A DNA stretch of 38,367 nt from Clostridia bacterium (GCA_017501225.1 JAFVXH010000023.1:1-38367); one strand, 5' to 3'. Numbered from the stretch's first letter, positions 23,138-32,443 are shown. Translations and numbers: made by a program. The notes: generated by a model not told the origin, from the letters alone.

Positions 23138-23812
23138 ATGATACGTGCGATTTTATTTGATTTTGACGGAACCATTGCGGACTCCATCGACGCTATTTGC
23201 GCCGGCGTCAACCAAGTGATGGAAAGCCGCGGCTTTCCGCTTCACGATTATAACGACGTCCTGGGATTTATCAATCACGGTCCTCGCGAGCTGATGCGAA
23301 AGGCGTTGCCGGAGGAGTATCGCGCGGACGAGACGTATCTCGACGGCGCGTACGCGGAGTATAACGAGGCGTACGGAAATGTCTATCACATCACCAACCG
23401 CGCATACGACGGCATCTGCGAGCTGGTGACACAGCTGCACGAGGAAGGATATCTGATCGGCGTGCTCTCAAACAAGCAGGATTCCTTCGTGCGCCTCCTG
23501 ACCGAGCAGATCCTGCCGAAGGGAACGTGGGATTTCTCTGTCGGCTGCATGGACGGAAAGCCCACAAAGCCGCATCCCTATCTGACCGAGCTGATCATGC
23601 AGGAGCTTGGCGTTACGGCGTCGGAGTGCATCATGATCGGGGACAGCGACGTGGATATTAAAACCGGAAAAAACGCGCACATGCCCGTCATTAGCGTGAC
23701 CTGGGGCTTCCGTGACGAGAAATTCTTAATCGAAAACGGCGCGCAGTATCTCGCACACACGCCGCAGGAGCTTGGCAAGATCATTCGCCAAATCGCATCC
23801 GAGAACGTATAA
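23138..23812 (+). CDS. HAD-family phosphatase (phosphoglycolate phosphatase-like)
   Basis: A 224-residue haloacid dehalogenase subfamily IA hydrolase. LFDFDGTIADS carries the nucleophile Asp8 and acid/base Asp10, VLSNKQ is motif II, the Lys of KPHPYLTELI is motif III, and MIGDSDVDIKTGKNA is motif IV. A helical cap lies between residues 15 and 90. Gph-type enzymes clear 2-phosphoglycolate and related phosphates; the exact substrate cannot be fixed. The next gene starts 12 nt after its stop, so the two are co-transcribed. Confidence 0.9.
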   Translation: MIRAILFDFDGTIADSIDAICAGVNQVMESRGFPLHDYNDVLGFINHGPRELMRKALPEEYRADETYLDGAYAEYNEAYGNVYHITNRAYDGICELVTQLHEEGYLIGVLSNKQDSFVRLLTEQILPKGTWDFSVGCMDGKPTKPHPYLTELIMQELGVTASECIMIGDSDVDIKTGKNAHMPVISVTWGFRDEKFLIENGAQYLAHTPQELGKIIRQIASENV

Positions 23813-23824
23813 AGGAGAGAACGT

Positions 23825-24454
23825 ATGATCTGTTTGGAACGTACTACCGTTATGAATTTTGAAAACGCCATCCGCGGCGCGCGCAACCCTATGAACAGCT
23901 GGGCACGCATGGACAGCGGCTACGACACGGAGGGGAACTATGTTTTGGGCGAGAACGATCTTGATCTTGCGCGCCGCCTTGCGCATGCGGGCAGCGATCA
24001 CCGCAAATTTTTGCGTCAGATCTTCGTTTGCGTGGATATCACCGCTCCTCTGTATTGGTGGAAGGAGTTTGACACCTACAAGGTCGGCACCGTCGCGAAT
24101 TCTACGTCGACCATGCACAAGCTGCACGCAAAGCCCATCGAGCGTACGGATTTCTCCTGCGACCGTCTTGACGAGGGCGGACTTGCGGCACTGGATGCCC
24201 TGATCGCGTATCTGGAGGCTGAGCGACAGAAGTTTGTGGAGGACAAGACCAACAAGCAAAGCTGGCACAATATGATCCAGCTGCTGCCCTCCTCCTACAA
24301 TCAGATGCGCACGGTCAGCATGAACTACGAGAATCTGATCAACATTTACTACGCCCGCCGCACGCACAAGCTTGCCGAGTGGCACACGCTCTGTGATTGG
24401 ATCCTGACACTCCCTTACGCAAAGGAACTGATCTGCATCAGGGACGGAGAATAA
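23825..24454 (+). CDS. Uncharacterised protein, phage-type family (remotely ThyX-like layout)
   Basis: A 209-residue soluble protein preceded by AAAGGAGAG. I recognise its style from clostridial chromosomes and phages: FENAIRGARNPMNSW at the N terminus, ARRLAHAGSDHRKFLRQI, then DITAPLYWWKEFDTYKVGT and ANSTSTMHKLH. The order of an A-G-x-D/E-H-x-K-F segment, a helix, and an N-S-x-S-T-M-H end resembles flavin-dependent thymidylate synthase ThyX, but the ThyX signature R-H-R-x7-S is not present (the spot reads D-T-Y-K), so activity as a thymidylate synthase should not be assumed. It is an operon partner of the HAD phosphatase and is followed by a terminator. Confidence 0.7.
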   Translation: MICLERTTVMNFENAIRGARNPMNSWARMDSGYDTEGNYVLGENDLDLARRLAHAGSDHRKFLRQIFVCVDITAPLYWWKEFDTYKVGTVANSTSTMHKLHAKPIERTDFSCDRLDEGGLAALDALIAYLEAERQKFVEDKTNKQSWHNMIQLLPSSYNQMRTVSMNYENLINIYYARRTHKLAEWHTLCDWILTLPYAKELICIRDGE

Positions 24455-24471
24455 ATTACATCAAAGCAATG

Positions 24472-24508
24472 CCGACAAAGCACAAAACCGTGTTTTGTCG
24501 GTATCTTT
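24472..24508 (+). terminator. Intrinsic terminator after the HAD/phage-type operon
   Basis: CCGACAAAGCAC, loop AAAACC, GTGTTTTGTCGG (one G-U pair), then TATCTTTT. The following 24510-24690 is purine-rich, gene-free DNA in which I see nothing else. Confidence 0.88.
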
Positions 24509-24686
24509 TACCCGAAAAAATTAGAAAAAGAATTGAAATAATTCTAAAACATGGAAATTACAGGGAAGAAACGGAAGGAGATTGGACGGAGGGGAAAAAG
24601 GGAAAGCAAACGGATTTTTTGGGCAGGGGGGCAGATTGACATAAAAAGACGAAAAAATCGTTCCGAAAGGTGAAAAAGTGTTGCGA

Positions 24687-24739
24687 ATACCTATTGACAA
24701 AAGTGAATATAAATGGTATTATATATAATATATAGGTAT
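24687..24739 (+). promoter_or_regulatory. Promoter of the giant repeat protein, flanked by an inverted repeat
   Basis: TTGACA (24694-24699), 17-bp spacer, TATTAT (24717-24722). ATACCTAT (24687-24694) and its inverted complement ATAGGTAT (24732-24739) bracket the whole promoter, one touching the -35 hexamer and the other just past the expected start. A GCGC…ATTTTTT/AAAAAAT…GCGC hairpin (24753-24779) lies in the leader. Confidence 0.8.
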
Positions 24740-24852
24740 CTCTATGCGGCGTGCGCGATTTTTTACTGAAAAAATGCGCCCGTCACGGGTTGAACCATAC
24801 GCAAGACCGTCCGTTCGGGGCGGAATCCCAAGGAAAGAAACGAGGTTTAGTT

Positions 24853-27800
24853 ATGAAGGCTTTCAACAAGGTTCTTGCCGTTATTCTTGCCGTCATCACC
24901 GTGGTAGCAATGCTTCCCATGAGTGTATTCGCGCAGGAATGGGCCAAGATCGAGGTAGAAAATGAGGGAGCGACCTCCAAGCTCACCCTGACGGTGGACG
25001 CGGATAAGCTGACCGAAATTTTGACCGGCAACGGTGTATCCGAGGAGGGTGTCAAGGATATTCTTGGCAGCATTTCCTTCGATCAGAACGATTTGTTTGA
25101 AATCGTAAGTCTGGAGGAGCTGTTCGAGATCGTCTCCAAGGAAACGCTGATGGAGCATCTGAAGATTGACAAATTGGTCAATACGCTGGATGCTGCGACC
25201 GTGATGGGATACATCGAGGACTATGCCGCTCTTCTGGAGGGCGTGGATCTGACGCAGCTCCCGGGCTTTATTCCCGAGGGCACGGATCTTTCCACCATCT
25301 TCGTATTCAGCCTGCTGATGAACTACGTTGGCTTTGAGGATGCTGCAAAGTATCTCAACGACGCGGCTCTGAAGGAGCTGCTCAACGAGCGCCTGACGGA
25401 TGCAGCTGTCGTTCAGAAGTTTGTGCAGGATATCGGCATGGACGTGCTGGCTGACGTCGTTTTTGTCGGCGAGCTGCTGGAGGATGGCGTGATCGTACTG
25501 AACAAGGACGTCATTTCCTATGAGGACGTAAAATCCCTGGTGGATTTTGCCGCTCCCGATCTGGCGAGCGATCTGATCGAGGCGGGCGTGTTTGATCTGA
25601 CCGGCATCGAAGGCTTTATTCAAACGCTTCCGAATCCCGAGCAGTACGTGGATGCCGTAGCCCTGATGAACAGCATTCAGGACTATGAGGCTCTCTTGGA
25701 GGGATGCGACCTGACAAAGATCCCGGGCTTCATTCCCGAGGGTACGGATCTTTCGACTATCTTCGTATTCAGCAAGCTTATGGAATACGTCGGCTTTGAG
25801 GATGCTGCAAAGTATCTGGATGACGGCGAATTGAAGGCACTGATCAACGAGCGTCTGGCGGACGAGAGCGTCATTCGGAAGTTCGTGAAGGATCTGAGCG
25901 CCAAGACTCTGAACGAGGTCGTCTTTATCGAGGATCTGCTTGAGGACGGCGTGATCGTTCTGAACAAGGATATCGTTTCCTTGGCGGACGTAAAATCCCT
26001 GGTGGATTTCACTACCCCCAATCTGGCAAACAGCCTGATCAATGCAGGTGTGTTTGATCTGACGGGATTGGAAGGCTTCTTTGCATCCCTTGAGAATGCA
26101 AAGGATTACGTGGATCCCGTCAAGGTCAAGGCTCTGATCAATATCAACGACTATATCGGAGATTTTGACTACACCTCCTTTGACGTTGACCATTCCGTAT
26201 TTGGCTCGTCCGATCTGGACACAAGCAAGCTCGTCGCCGGCGATTATACGGTAGGCGCCGACCTCACTGTTTCGCTGACGGAGCAGGGCATTGCAAAGAT
26301 CAAGGCGAATCCTACCTATTATCTTACGGCAAGCGGCATGCAGAAGCTGGAGGCGCAGGTTGATATCGATGATATTTACGCCCAGCTCGATGCCGGAAAG
26401 CTTGTCGAAGATCTCGGTATGGTAGCACTTGCGGACTGTCTGTATCTCGACCTCGCCGTTGCGATTGAGGGGATCGATGCGTACATCAATTACGCAAAGC
26501 TTGTCAATTATATCGTTTCTCTTTCCGACGGTGACTACAGCGTATTCCTTTCCAACCCCGACATCACCATCAACTACGACGCCATTGATTGGAGCGGACT
26601 GCAGAACGCGGAGAATATTACGGACTACGTCGATATGGCAAAGATCGTAGATCCCGAGATCGTTTCCCGCGACATTCTGTTTGAGGTCGCAGGTGGTGAG
26701 GGCCGTCTGATTGCCTGCGCTGACACCTCGGCGATGTTTGCCGACAGCAAGCTGCTTCAGAGCGTCATGACCAAGATCAACGCCGATCCCGACACTTCTC
26801 TTGTCGACGTTGTCAACGTTTCCAATTTCATCAACTGTGTGACCGATAAGGTAGGTCTTGTGGCTCTTATCGGCATCAATAAGCTGATCGACGAGCTCGG
26901 CATCAACACGCTTGCCGGCTGCCTGTATCTGGAACAGGTCGTTGCCATCGACGGCATTGACACGTACATCAATTATCCCAAGCTCGTTGGCTATATCGTA
27001 GATCTGGCGGGCGGCTATGACGCGATCCTTTCCGACCCCGATATTACCATCAACTACACCGAGATCGATTGGAGCGGCTTGCGCGAGGTAGAGGATATCA
27101 CGCTTTACTTCGATATGGAAAAGATCGTAGATCCCAACGTCGTTCCCCGCAGCATTCTGTTTGAGGCTGCAGGCGGCGAGGATCGCGTTCTGGCGTGTGT
27201 GAACACCACCGCGATGTTCGCGGATTCTGCTCTTTTGACAAAGGTCATTACCAAGGTCAACAACGATCCCAACGTCGAGCTTACCGACGTTGTCAACGTT
27301 GCGAATTTCGTAAACTGCATCACCGATAAGGCTGCATTCGTAGAGTTTATCGGAATGGATAAGCTGATGGCGCAGATCGATTCCGAGGAGATCACGGCAA
27401 TCGTTCAGGGCGCCGGTGACATTTTCTCCTATATCGAGGATAAGGCAGCGTTTGCCAAGATGATCATCAATCGTCTGTCCTGGGTTGTGGATGAGATCAC
27501 CGTGGACGGCTCCGTCGTTGCATCCGAAAATCCCAACACCGCAACTCTGAAGGTAGATCCCCGCGCGCTGGTTGACGCCCTCATCAAGGTCCTCCCCACG
27601 CTTGACGATATCGCGGAGCTTGAGGACGGCAAGCTGATCGATACCACGGTTGGTATCAAGTATCAGGCAAACGAGGAAGCTCCCGTAACCGAAAAGAACG
27701 TTCAGATCGAGGTCGTCGTTGTCGGCGATATCTCCAAGGTTCAGGCGGCTGCTGAAAAGCTGTCCAATCTGATCGCCAAATACATTGAATTTAAGAAGCT

Positions 27801-30800
27801 GGGTGACGGCAACGTTTACCTCGGCATCAAGCTTCCCGATGCGACCACTCCCGAGGAATTCACCGTTCTTTACGAGAACGCACTGAACACCGACCTGCTT
27901 TCCGACGAGCTCAAGCTCAAGCTGCTTGGCATCTCGCACAACGGCTTTGAGGGCTTTATCGATACGCTGACGTTGGAGGATCTGGTAGCGATTCTGAACG
28001 CTGTCGATCTGGAGGGCCTGTATGAGGCACTGACCGCCATCAGCTACGTAGAAACCGTTCTGGAAAAGCTGGAGGCAAAGACCGGACTGAACGTAAGCGA
28101 CGTGACGCTGGATGAGTTCAAGGATCAGTTGACCAGCATTCCCAGCGCAGAGCACCTCTGCCAGAGCATTCAGGAGCGCACGGGACGCGACATCATGGCG
28201 ATCCTCGAGGGCGCAGCCGAGGGCTTTGACGGACTTGCCGAGAATGAGATGGTCAGCCAGATGCTCGAGCTGGTTTCCGCCCGCATCGGTTACGACCTGT
28301 CCGACATCTCGGTATCCGAGATTCTGGACCGCGCCGCAAACGTTTCTATTTCCGAAAAGATCGCATCGGTCGTTTCTCAGCGTGTCGGCCGCGACGTGCT
28401 GGAGATCTTGAAAACGCACACCGTCGAGGAGCTTCGCGCTCTGGCAGTCGAGAAGATCAGCACCAAGGTCGATGCCTTTGAGAAGGTTCGCAACTACGCA
28501 AAGTTCCTGCTCGGATATCTGCCCGAGGAGATCGCAAAGACCGGACTTTCCAGCCTGTATCTGGGCGACGGCAACTTCGGAGGCTCCGTCACCGTTACGG
28601 TAGATTATAAGCCCGCTCTTACCAAGGTGATCGAGAAATCCGCCCAGCTGCTGGAGCTTCCCATTGAGAAGGATCTTCTGGATAAGATCATCGCACGCAT
28701 CCCTGCCGGAACGGTGACCTTCTGTGTCAGCGCTTCCAATATTCACGTTACCAACGTTTACGAGATCACCTACAAAAACCGCGAGGGCAACGAGGTTCTC
28801 TTCCGTGCCTTTATGCCGGTTGGCGCTGATCTCTCGATCTTCAAGCACAATCTGGAGCTGGTGGGCTACGAGTTCACCGGTTGGTCGGATGCCGACGGTA
28901 ATCCCGTTCTGACCATGCCTGCAGGCGATACCACCGTATATGCGGATCGCGCAGCGGCTGAGATTTCCCTGTACGATACCGACGGAGTTACGCTGCTGAC
29001 CAAGATTTACGCATACAAGGGTGCTGTCGTTTCTCCCGAGCTGGTCGCAACGATCCTTGATATGGTAACGCTTCCCGAGGTCAACGAGCATCTGCACGAG
29101 GACTTCCACATCCTTTGGAAATATCAAAACGCGCAGGGCGCGTGGGTTGATGGCATCACGCTTGATAGCGCAACCTTTACCGCCGATACCGCTCTGTACG
29201 CTTATGCTGAGCCCGATCACTTCCTTGAGGTTGAGGATCACGAGCATGAGGTTACTTACGAGGACGGTAAGTACAACGTGACCGTCAAGAAGGATCTGGA
29301 GGAGGTCGATGAGGCAACCTTCCGACTTTCCAGAGACAAGGTTCTGAAGAGATTCGCGCAGAGCACGGAATATCAGTCCATCACCCTCTCCTTTGAAAAG
29401 GAGGGCGCGGCTGAGGAGATCGGTCTGTTCACCCTGGACCGCGACATCCTGCTGCAACTCTACAAAGCAACCGCGGAGGGCGATGAGGTATACATCAATT
29501 ACGCGACCGTGAATTCCGCAAGCATCGTCAACCCCATGTATCAGAATCTGGACGGTGCAAGCTTCTTTGATTTCAATTTCGTCGTACAGCACGCAGATCA
29601 GACCGAGAACGAGCTCTCCTTGGGCAACTTCGAGGGCGACCTCACCGTTCGTCTGCCTTACGGCAATATCGTGACCAACGACGCAACCGGTAACAGCAAG
29701 ACCTTCGTTTACATCCTGACCGAGAACGGACGTGAGCGCGTTGAGGCAACCTTCAAGAACGGCTTGGTTGAATTTGTCGCACCGCACTTCTCCTCCTTCG
29801 TCATCAACACCGAGTACCGCGTTTCTCAGCAGTTCCTGTTCAATCACAACAACGCAGCGGTTCCCGGAAACAACTACTTCGCAGGTCTTGACGAGTACTA
29901 CCCGAAGGGCACGACTCTGACGCTTGATCCCGTATTCCACAGCAAGTACGAGCTTGCAAGAATTACGGCAAGCACCGGCACGCTGAGTGCCGACGGCAAG
30001 ACCTTGACGACGCCCGCAAGCGGCGAGGCTGTCACCCTGACCGCATATCTTGCCGACGCGCAGGCACACATCTACTATGTCGTCAACGGCGAGATCTACA
30101 AGACGATCACCTACCGCGCAGGCGATAACATCACGCTCCTCGATATTGCGGACGTGATTGCAGACGAAACCGTTTCGGCTCCCGCAGGATACACCAAGAC
30201 GGGTGCTGAGTGGGTAGGATACGATCCGAGCAAGCTTGGCGTTCAGGATATGTACGTATTCGCTGAGTGGAAGCCTATCGTTTATACCATCCTCTTTACC
30301 TATGGCGAGGATCCCACCGCTCCTTATTCCGTTCAGTTCACCGCAGATAACTATCAGAACATCATCGTTCCCGAGGTTCCCGCGCGTCCCGGTATGTCCG
30401 GCGCATGGGAGGAATTCGATATTCTTGAGTTCCTGGCAAGCGGTGAGACGACGCTGACGGTCAAGGCGGTCTACACGCCCGTGACCTACGCAGTGGTCGT
30501 CAAGTACCTCTACAACGGCAGTGACGCAGTGCTTCAGGTAGCGCCCGGTGCGATTGCGAATATTCCCGCGTTCACCGTTCTCAACTACAAGACCACCGCG
30601 ACCGCTGTGGATGCAGAGGGCAACGAGATCGAAGTCACCGGCTGGACGTTCACCATGCCCGAGAGCACGGTTTACGTAACGGTCAAGTATGAGCCCGTAA
30701 GCATGAGCTACACCGTCAACGGCGTCTCGGGCGCGGCAAAGTACGGTGACACGATAACCGTGGAGATCCCCTTGGCAGCAGGACAGACGCTGACCTCCAT

Positions 30801-31266
30801 TTCCGATATCTGCACGTTCGTTGGCAGAGCTGCAAACGAGAGCAAGGAGACCCTGACTTATCAGTTCGTGCTTCTCAAGGATAAGACTGCCGTGACCTAC
30901 GTCATAGCGGATGTGAAGGCGCCCATTCTGAACATCTACAACGGCAACGTTCACAAGAACAACCACTTGGCGGTTAACAACGACAACGCGGAATTCGCGG
31001 GCTGGGCAAGCGGTGTTGCAGGTATGAACTTCGCAACGCTCAAGTATCACAAGACGGTATCGCTTTTGTGGCTGTGGATCGTTCTGGCGATCGCTCTGGT
31101 CGTCTTCCTGATCGGCTGGATCTACAGAATGCACACCACCGGCAGAATGAAGCCCTCCTTCCTGACGCGCTTCATTGTATGGCTCGTAACGGGTATTTAC
31201 AAGCTTTGCCTTGGCGTGGAGTCGCTGGTTACAAAGATTGTGGCATCCTGCAAAAAGAAACAGTAA
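24853..31266 (+). CDS. Giant exported, C-terminally membrane-anchored repeat protein
   Basis: A 2137-residue surface protein of unknown function. MKAFNKVLAVILAVITVVAM… is a signal peptide, likely cut after V-F-A. Residues 115-422 are two tandem copies of a 154-residue unit (marked by FIPEGTDLSTIFVFS and DGVIVLNKD); residues 516-837 are two copies of a 161-residue unit (marked by DITINY, IDWSGL and FEVAGGEG/FEAAGGED). Helical regions rich in Leu/Glu follow to about 1250. From about 1300 come beta-rich InlB/Listeria-Bacteroides-type repeats with G-Y-E-F-T-G-W and W-T-F-T-M-P motifs. A single helix LLWLWIVLAIALVVFLIGW (about 2070-2090) and a basic tail anchor it; there is no LPxTG motif. The start at 24853 has GAGG upstream and gives the signal peptide directly; the GTG at 24751 does not. 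Confidence 0.85.
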   Translation: MKAFNKVLAVILAVITVVAMLPMSVFAQEWAKIEVENEGATSKLTLTVDADKLTEILTGNGVSEEGVKDILGSISFDQNDLFEIVSLEELFEIVSKETLMEHLKIDKLVNTLDAATVMGYIEDYAALLEGVDLTQLPGFIPEGTDLSTIFVFSLLMNYVGFEDAAKYLNDAALKELLNERLTDAAVVQKFVQDIGMDVLADVVFVGELLEDGVIVLNKDVISYEDVKSLVDFAAPDLASDLIEAGVFDLTGIEGFIQTLPNPEQYVDAVALMNSIQDYEALLEGCDLTKIPGFIPEGTDLSTIFVFSKLMEYVGFEDAAKYLDDGELKALINERLADESVIRKFVKDLSAKTLNEVVFIEDLLEDGVIVLNKDIVSLADVKSLVDFTTPNLANSLINAGVFDLTGLEGFFASLENAKDYVDPVKVKALININDYIGDFDYTSFDVDHSVFGSSDLDTSKLVAGDYTVGADLTVSLTEQGIAKIKANPTYYLTASGMQKLEAQVDIDDIYAQLDAGKLVEDLGMVALADCLYLDLAVAIEGIDAYINYAKLVNYIVSLSDGDYSVFLSNPDITINYDAIDWSGLQNAENITDYVDMAKIVDPEIVSRDILFEVAGGEGRLIACADTSAMFADSKLLQSVMTKINADPDTSLVDVVNVSNFINCVTDKVGLVALIGINKLIDELGINTLAGCLYLEQVVAIDGIDTYINYPKLVGYIVDLAGGYDAILSDPDITINYTEIDWSGLREVEDITLYFDMEKIVDPNVVPRSILFEAAGGEDRVLACVNTTAMFADSALLTKVITKVNNDPNVELTDVVNVANFVNCITDKAAFVEFIGMDKLMAQIDSEEITAIVQGAGDIFSYIEDKAAFAKMIINRLSWVVDEITVDGSVVASENPNTATLKVDPRALVDALIKVLPTLDDIAELEDGKLIDTTVGIKYQANEEAPVTEKNVQIEVVVVGDISKVQAAAEKLSNLIAKYIEFKKLGDGNVYLGIKLPDATTPEEFTVLYENALNTDLLSDELKLKLLGISHNGFEGFIDTLTLEDLVAILNAVDLEGLYEALTAISYVETVLEKLEAKTGLNVSDVTLDEFKDQLTSIPSAEHLCQSIQERTGRDIMAILEGAAEGFDGLAENEMVSQMLELVSARIGYDLSDISVSEILDRAANVSISEKIASVVSQRVGRDVLEILKTHTVEELRALAVEKISTKVDAFEKVRNYAKFLLGYLPEEIAKTGLSSLYLGDGNFGGSVTVTVDYKPALTKVIEKSAQLLELPIEKDLLDKIIARIPAGTVTFCVSASNIHVTNVYEITYKNREGNEVLFRAFMPVGADLSIFKHNLELVGYEFTGWSDADGNPVLTMPAGDTTVYADRAAAEISLYDTDGVTLLTKIYAYKGAVVSPELVATILDMVTLPEVNEHLHEDFHILWKYQNAQGAWVDGITLDSATFTADTALYAYAEPDHFLEVEDHEHEVTYEDGKYNVTVKKDLEEVDEATFRLSRDKVLKRFAQSTEYQSITLSFEKEGAAEEIGLFTLDRDILLQLYKATAEGDEVYINYATVNSASIVNPMYQNLDGASFFDFNFVVQHADQTENELSLGNFEGDLTVRLPYGNIVTNDATGNSKTFVYILTENGRERVEATFKNGLVEFVAPHFSSFVINTEYRVSQQFLFNHNNAAVPGNNYFAGLDEYYPKGTTLTLDPVFHSKYELARITASTGTLSADGKTLTTPASGEAVTLTAYLADAQAHIYYVVNGEIYKTITYRAGDNITLLDIADVIADETVSAPAGYTKTGAEWVGYDPSKLGVQDMYVFAEWKPIVYTILFTYGEDPTAPYSVQFTADNYQNIIVPEVPARPGMSGAWEEFDILEFLASGETTLTVKAVYTPVTYAVVVKYLYNGSDAVLQVAPGAIANIPAFTVLNYKTTATAVDAEGNEIEVTGWTFTMPESTVYVTVKYEPVSMSYTVNGVSGAAKYGDTITVEIPLAAGQTLTSISDICTFVGRAANESKETLTYQFVLLKDKTAVTYVIADVKAPILNIYNGNVHKNNHLAVNNDNAEFAGWASGVAGMNFATLKYHKTVSLLWLWIVLAIALVVFLIGWIYRMHTTGRMKPSFLTRFIVWLVTGIYKLCLGVESLVTKIVASCKKKQ

Positions 31267-31308
31267 GACAAACAAGGATGTAAGGGCATAGCCCTATCAT
31301 CGGACAAC

Positions 31309-31335
31309 GGGGGATATCGCTTGGCGGTATCCCCC
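31309..31335 (+). other. Hairpin downstream of the giant gene
   Basis: GGGGGATATCGC pairs with GCGGTATCCCCC around TTG. No T-run follows, so it is a weak terminator at best and may allow read-through into the thioesterase gene 28 nt further on, for which no promoter is visible. Confidence 0.5.
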
Positions 31336-31362
31336 AAAATTCCCGTATAGAAAGGATCGACC

Positions 31363-32097
31363 ATGAAATTCACCGCACATTATAAGATCAATTGGCACGA
31401 CACCGATGCAAACCGCCGTCTGCGTCCATCCCGATGGATCGTTTATATGCAGGAAACAGCGGATGCGCATCTGCGCGCGTTCGGCACGTCCTTGGATGAT
31501 ATGAGGGATCGCCAAGGTCTTGCGTTTCTGCTCAGCCGCATCACGGTGCGCATTTACGAGCAGCTGCACGTAGGGGACGAGATCGACGTCATCACTTGGG
31601 TGTGCGAGGGACACGGACTGAGCTTTGACCGCTGCTTTACGGTGGTCAAGGACGGAAAAACCGTCGGGGAGGCGTTCTCGGTTTGGGGACTGATGAGCCT
31701 GAAACAAAAGCGCCTTTTGCGCACGAGCGAATTTTCTTACGGCTTTCCGCCAGACGAGGCACCCGATAAGGCACTGACGTCCCGCGTCAGATATCCGCAA
31801 ATTGATTGTATGGAGTGCGTGGGCGAGCGAAAAATCGTGTACTCGGATATCGACTACAACGGGCACATGAACAACACGCACTATCCCGATATGCTGTGCG
31901 ATTTTACACCCGATATCCTTTCCAAGCAGGTGACGGGCCTTGCACTCTCCTTCTTGCATGAGGCGGCGTTCGGGCACACACTGCGCGTCTATCGCTCCAA
32001 GCGGGAGGACGGATGCTGCTTCCGTACGCTCGACGAGGACGGGAACTGTTGCCTTGAGGCGCTCCTTCTGACCGAGAGTACACCGATGATAGAATGA
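31363..32097 (+). CDS. Acyl-ACP thioesterase
   Basis: A 244-residue double-hotdog thioesterase of the bacterial FatA/FatB-like family, usual length. The N-terminal hotdog begins HYKINWHDTDANRRLRPSRW, and the second hotdog contains the catalytic motif YSDIDYNGHMNNTHYPDML with its Asn and His. It releases free fatty acids from acyl-ACP in the cytoplasm. GAAAGGATCG precedes the ATG. An acyl-CoA synthetase is encoded 4 kb away, so the region can both release and reactivate acyl chains, although no operon links them. Confidence 0.94.
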   Translation: MKFTAHYKINWHDTDANRRLRPSRWIVYMQETADAHLRAFGTSLDDMRDRQGLAFLLSRITVRIYEQLHVGDEIDVITWVCEGHGLSFDRCFTVVKDGKTVGEAFSVWGLMSLKQKRLLRTSEFSYGFPPDEAPDKALTSRVRYPQIDCMECVGERKIVYSDIDYNGHMNNTHYPDMLCDFTPDILSKQVTGLALSFLHEAAFGHTLRVYRSKREDGCCFRTLDEDGNCCLEALLLTESTPMIE

Positions 32098-32115
32098 TAT
32101 AAATATATGGAAGAA

Positions 32116-32160
32116 AAAAGCACCGCCAAACGGATCTGACTCCGTTTGGCGGTGCTTTTT
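32116..32160. terminator. Bidirectional terminator between thioesterase and XRE genes
   Basis: AAAAAGCACCGCCAAACGGA, loop TCTGAC, TCCGTTTGGCGGTGCTTTTT. A-run on the left and T-run on the right let it serve both converging genes. Confidence 0.96.
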
Positions 32161-32174
32161 ATTGGATGAGACTT

Positions 32175-32417
32175 TTACCGGATCTCTTGCTCCAAGCCTC
32201 GAAATTCCTCAGTGTCGAAAAACTCAATGAGTGTGATGCCAAAGCCGTCACAGAGCATCTTCAGGGTGACGATGCCCGGGTTTTGACTTTTTCCGTAAAG
32301 AATATTTTTGATCGAGGAAGGGGGAACTGCGGATTCGGTTGCAAGCTTGTAGATCGACATGTTTTTCTCTCCCAGCAGCTGCAAAATACGGTTTTTGACC
32401 GCTGTGTATGTGCTCAT
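32175..32417 (-). CDS. XRE-family transcriptional regulator
   Basis: An 80-residue helix-turn-helix protein. KNRILQLLGEKNMSIYKLATESAVPPSSIKNILYG is a canonical XRE/Cro-type domain with the recognition helix at VPPSSIKNIL, followed by KSQNPGIVTLKMLCDGFGIT and a short acidic tail. The ATG at 32417 follows AAGGAGGACC. It is divergent from the collagen-like lipoprotein gene; the shared 130-bp control region carries three copies of a TATAGCCC-containing site. It is most likely the repressor of both itself and the lipoprotein. Confidence 0.92.
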   Translation of the reverse strand: MSTYTAVKNRILQLLGEKNMSIYKLATESAVPPSSIKNILYGKSQNPGIVTLKMLCDGFGITLIEFFDTEEFRGLEQEIR

Positions 32418-32443
32418 ATGGTCCTCCTTATCAAATATTTGGT

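Noticed and set aside
24751..24852. Alternative GTG start for the giant protein at 24751
   Set aside because: No ribosome binding site, it overlaps a leader hairpin, and the added 34 residues would precede and mask the signal peptide.
25195..27363. Possible CRISPR or short tandem repeat array inside the giant gene
   Set aside because: The repeats are long, in-frame protein duplications (462 and 483 bp periods), diverged like coding sequence, without spacers.
24847..31275. 2142-codon open frame on the minus strand opposite the giant surface-protein gene
   Set aside because: It mirrors the sense codon register exactly, has no ribosome binding site or recognisable domain, and its openness is explained by absence of TTA, CTA and TCA codons in the sense gene. 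The sense frame has a promoter, a signal peptide and clear repeats.
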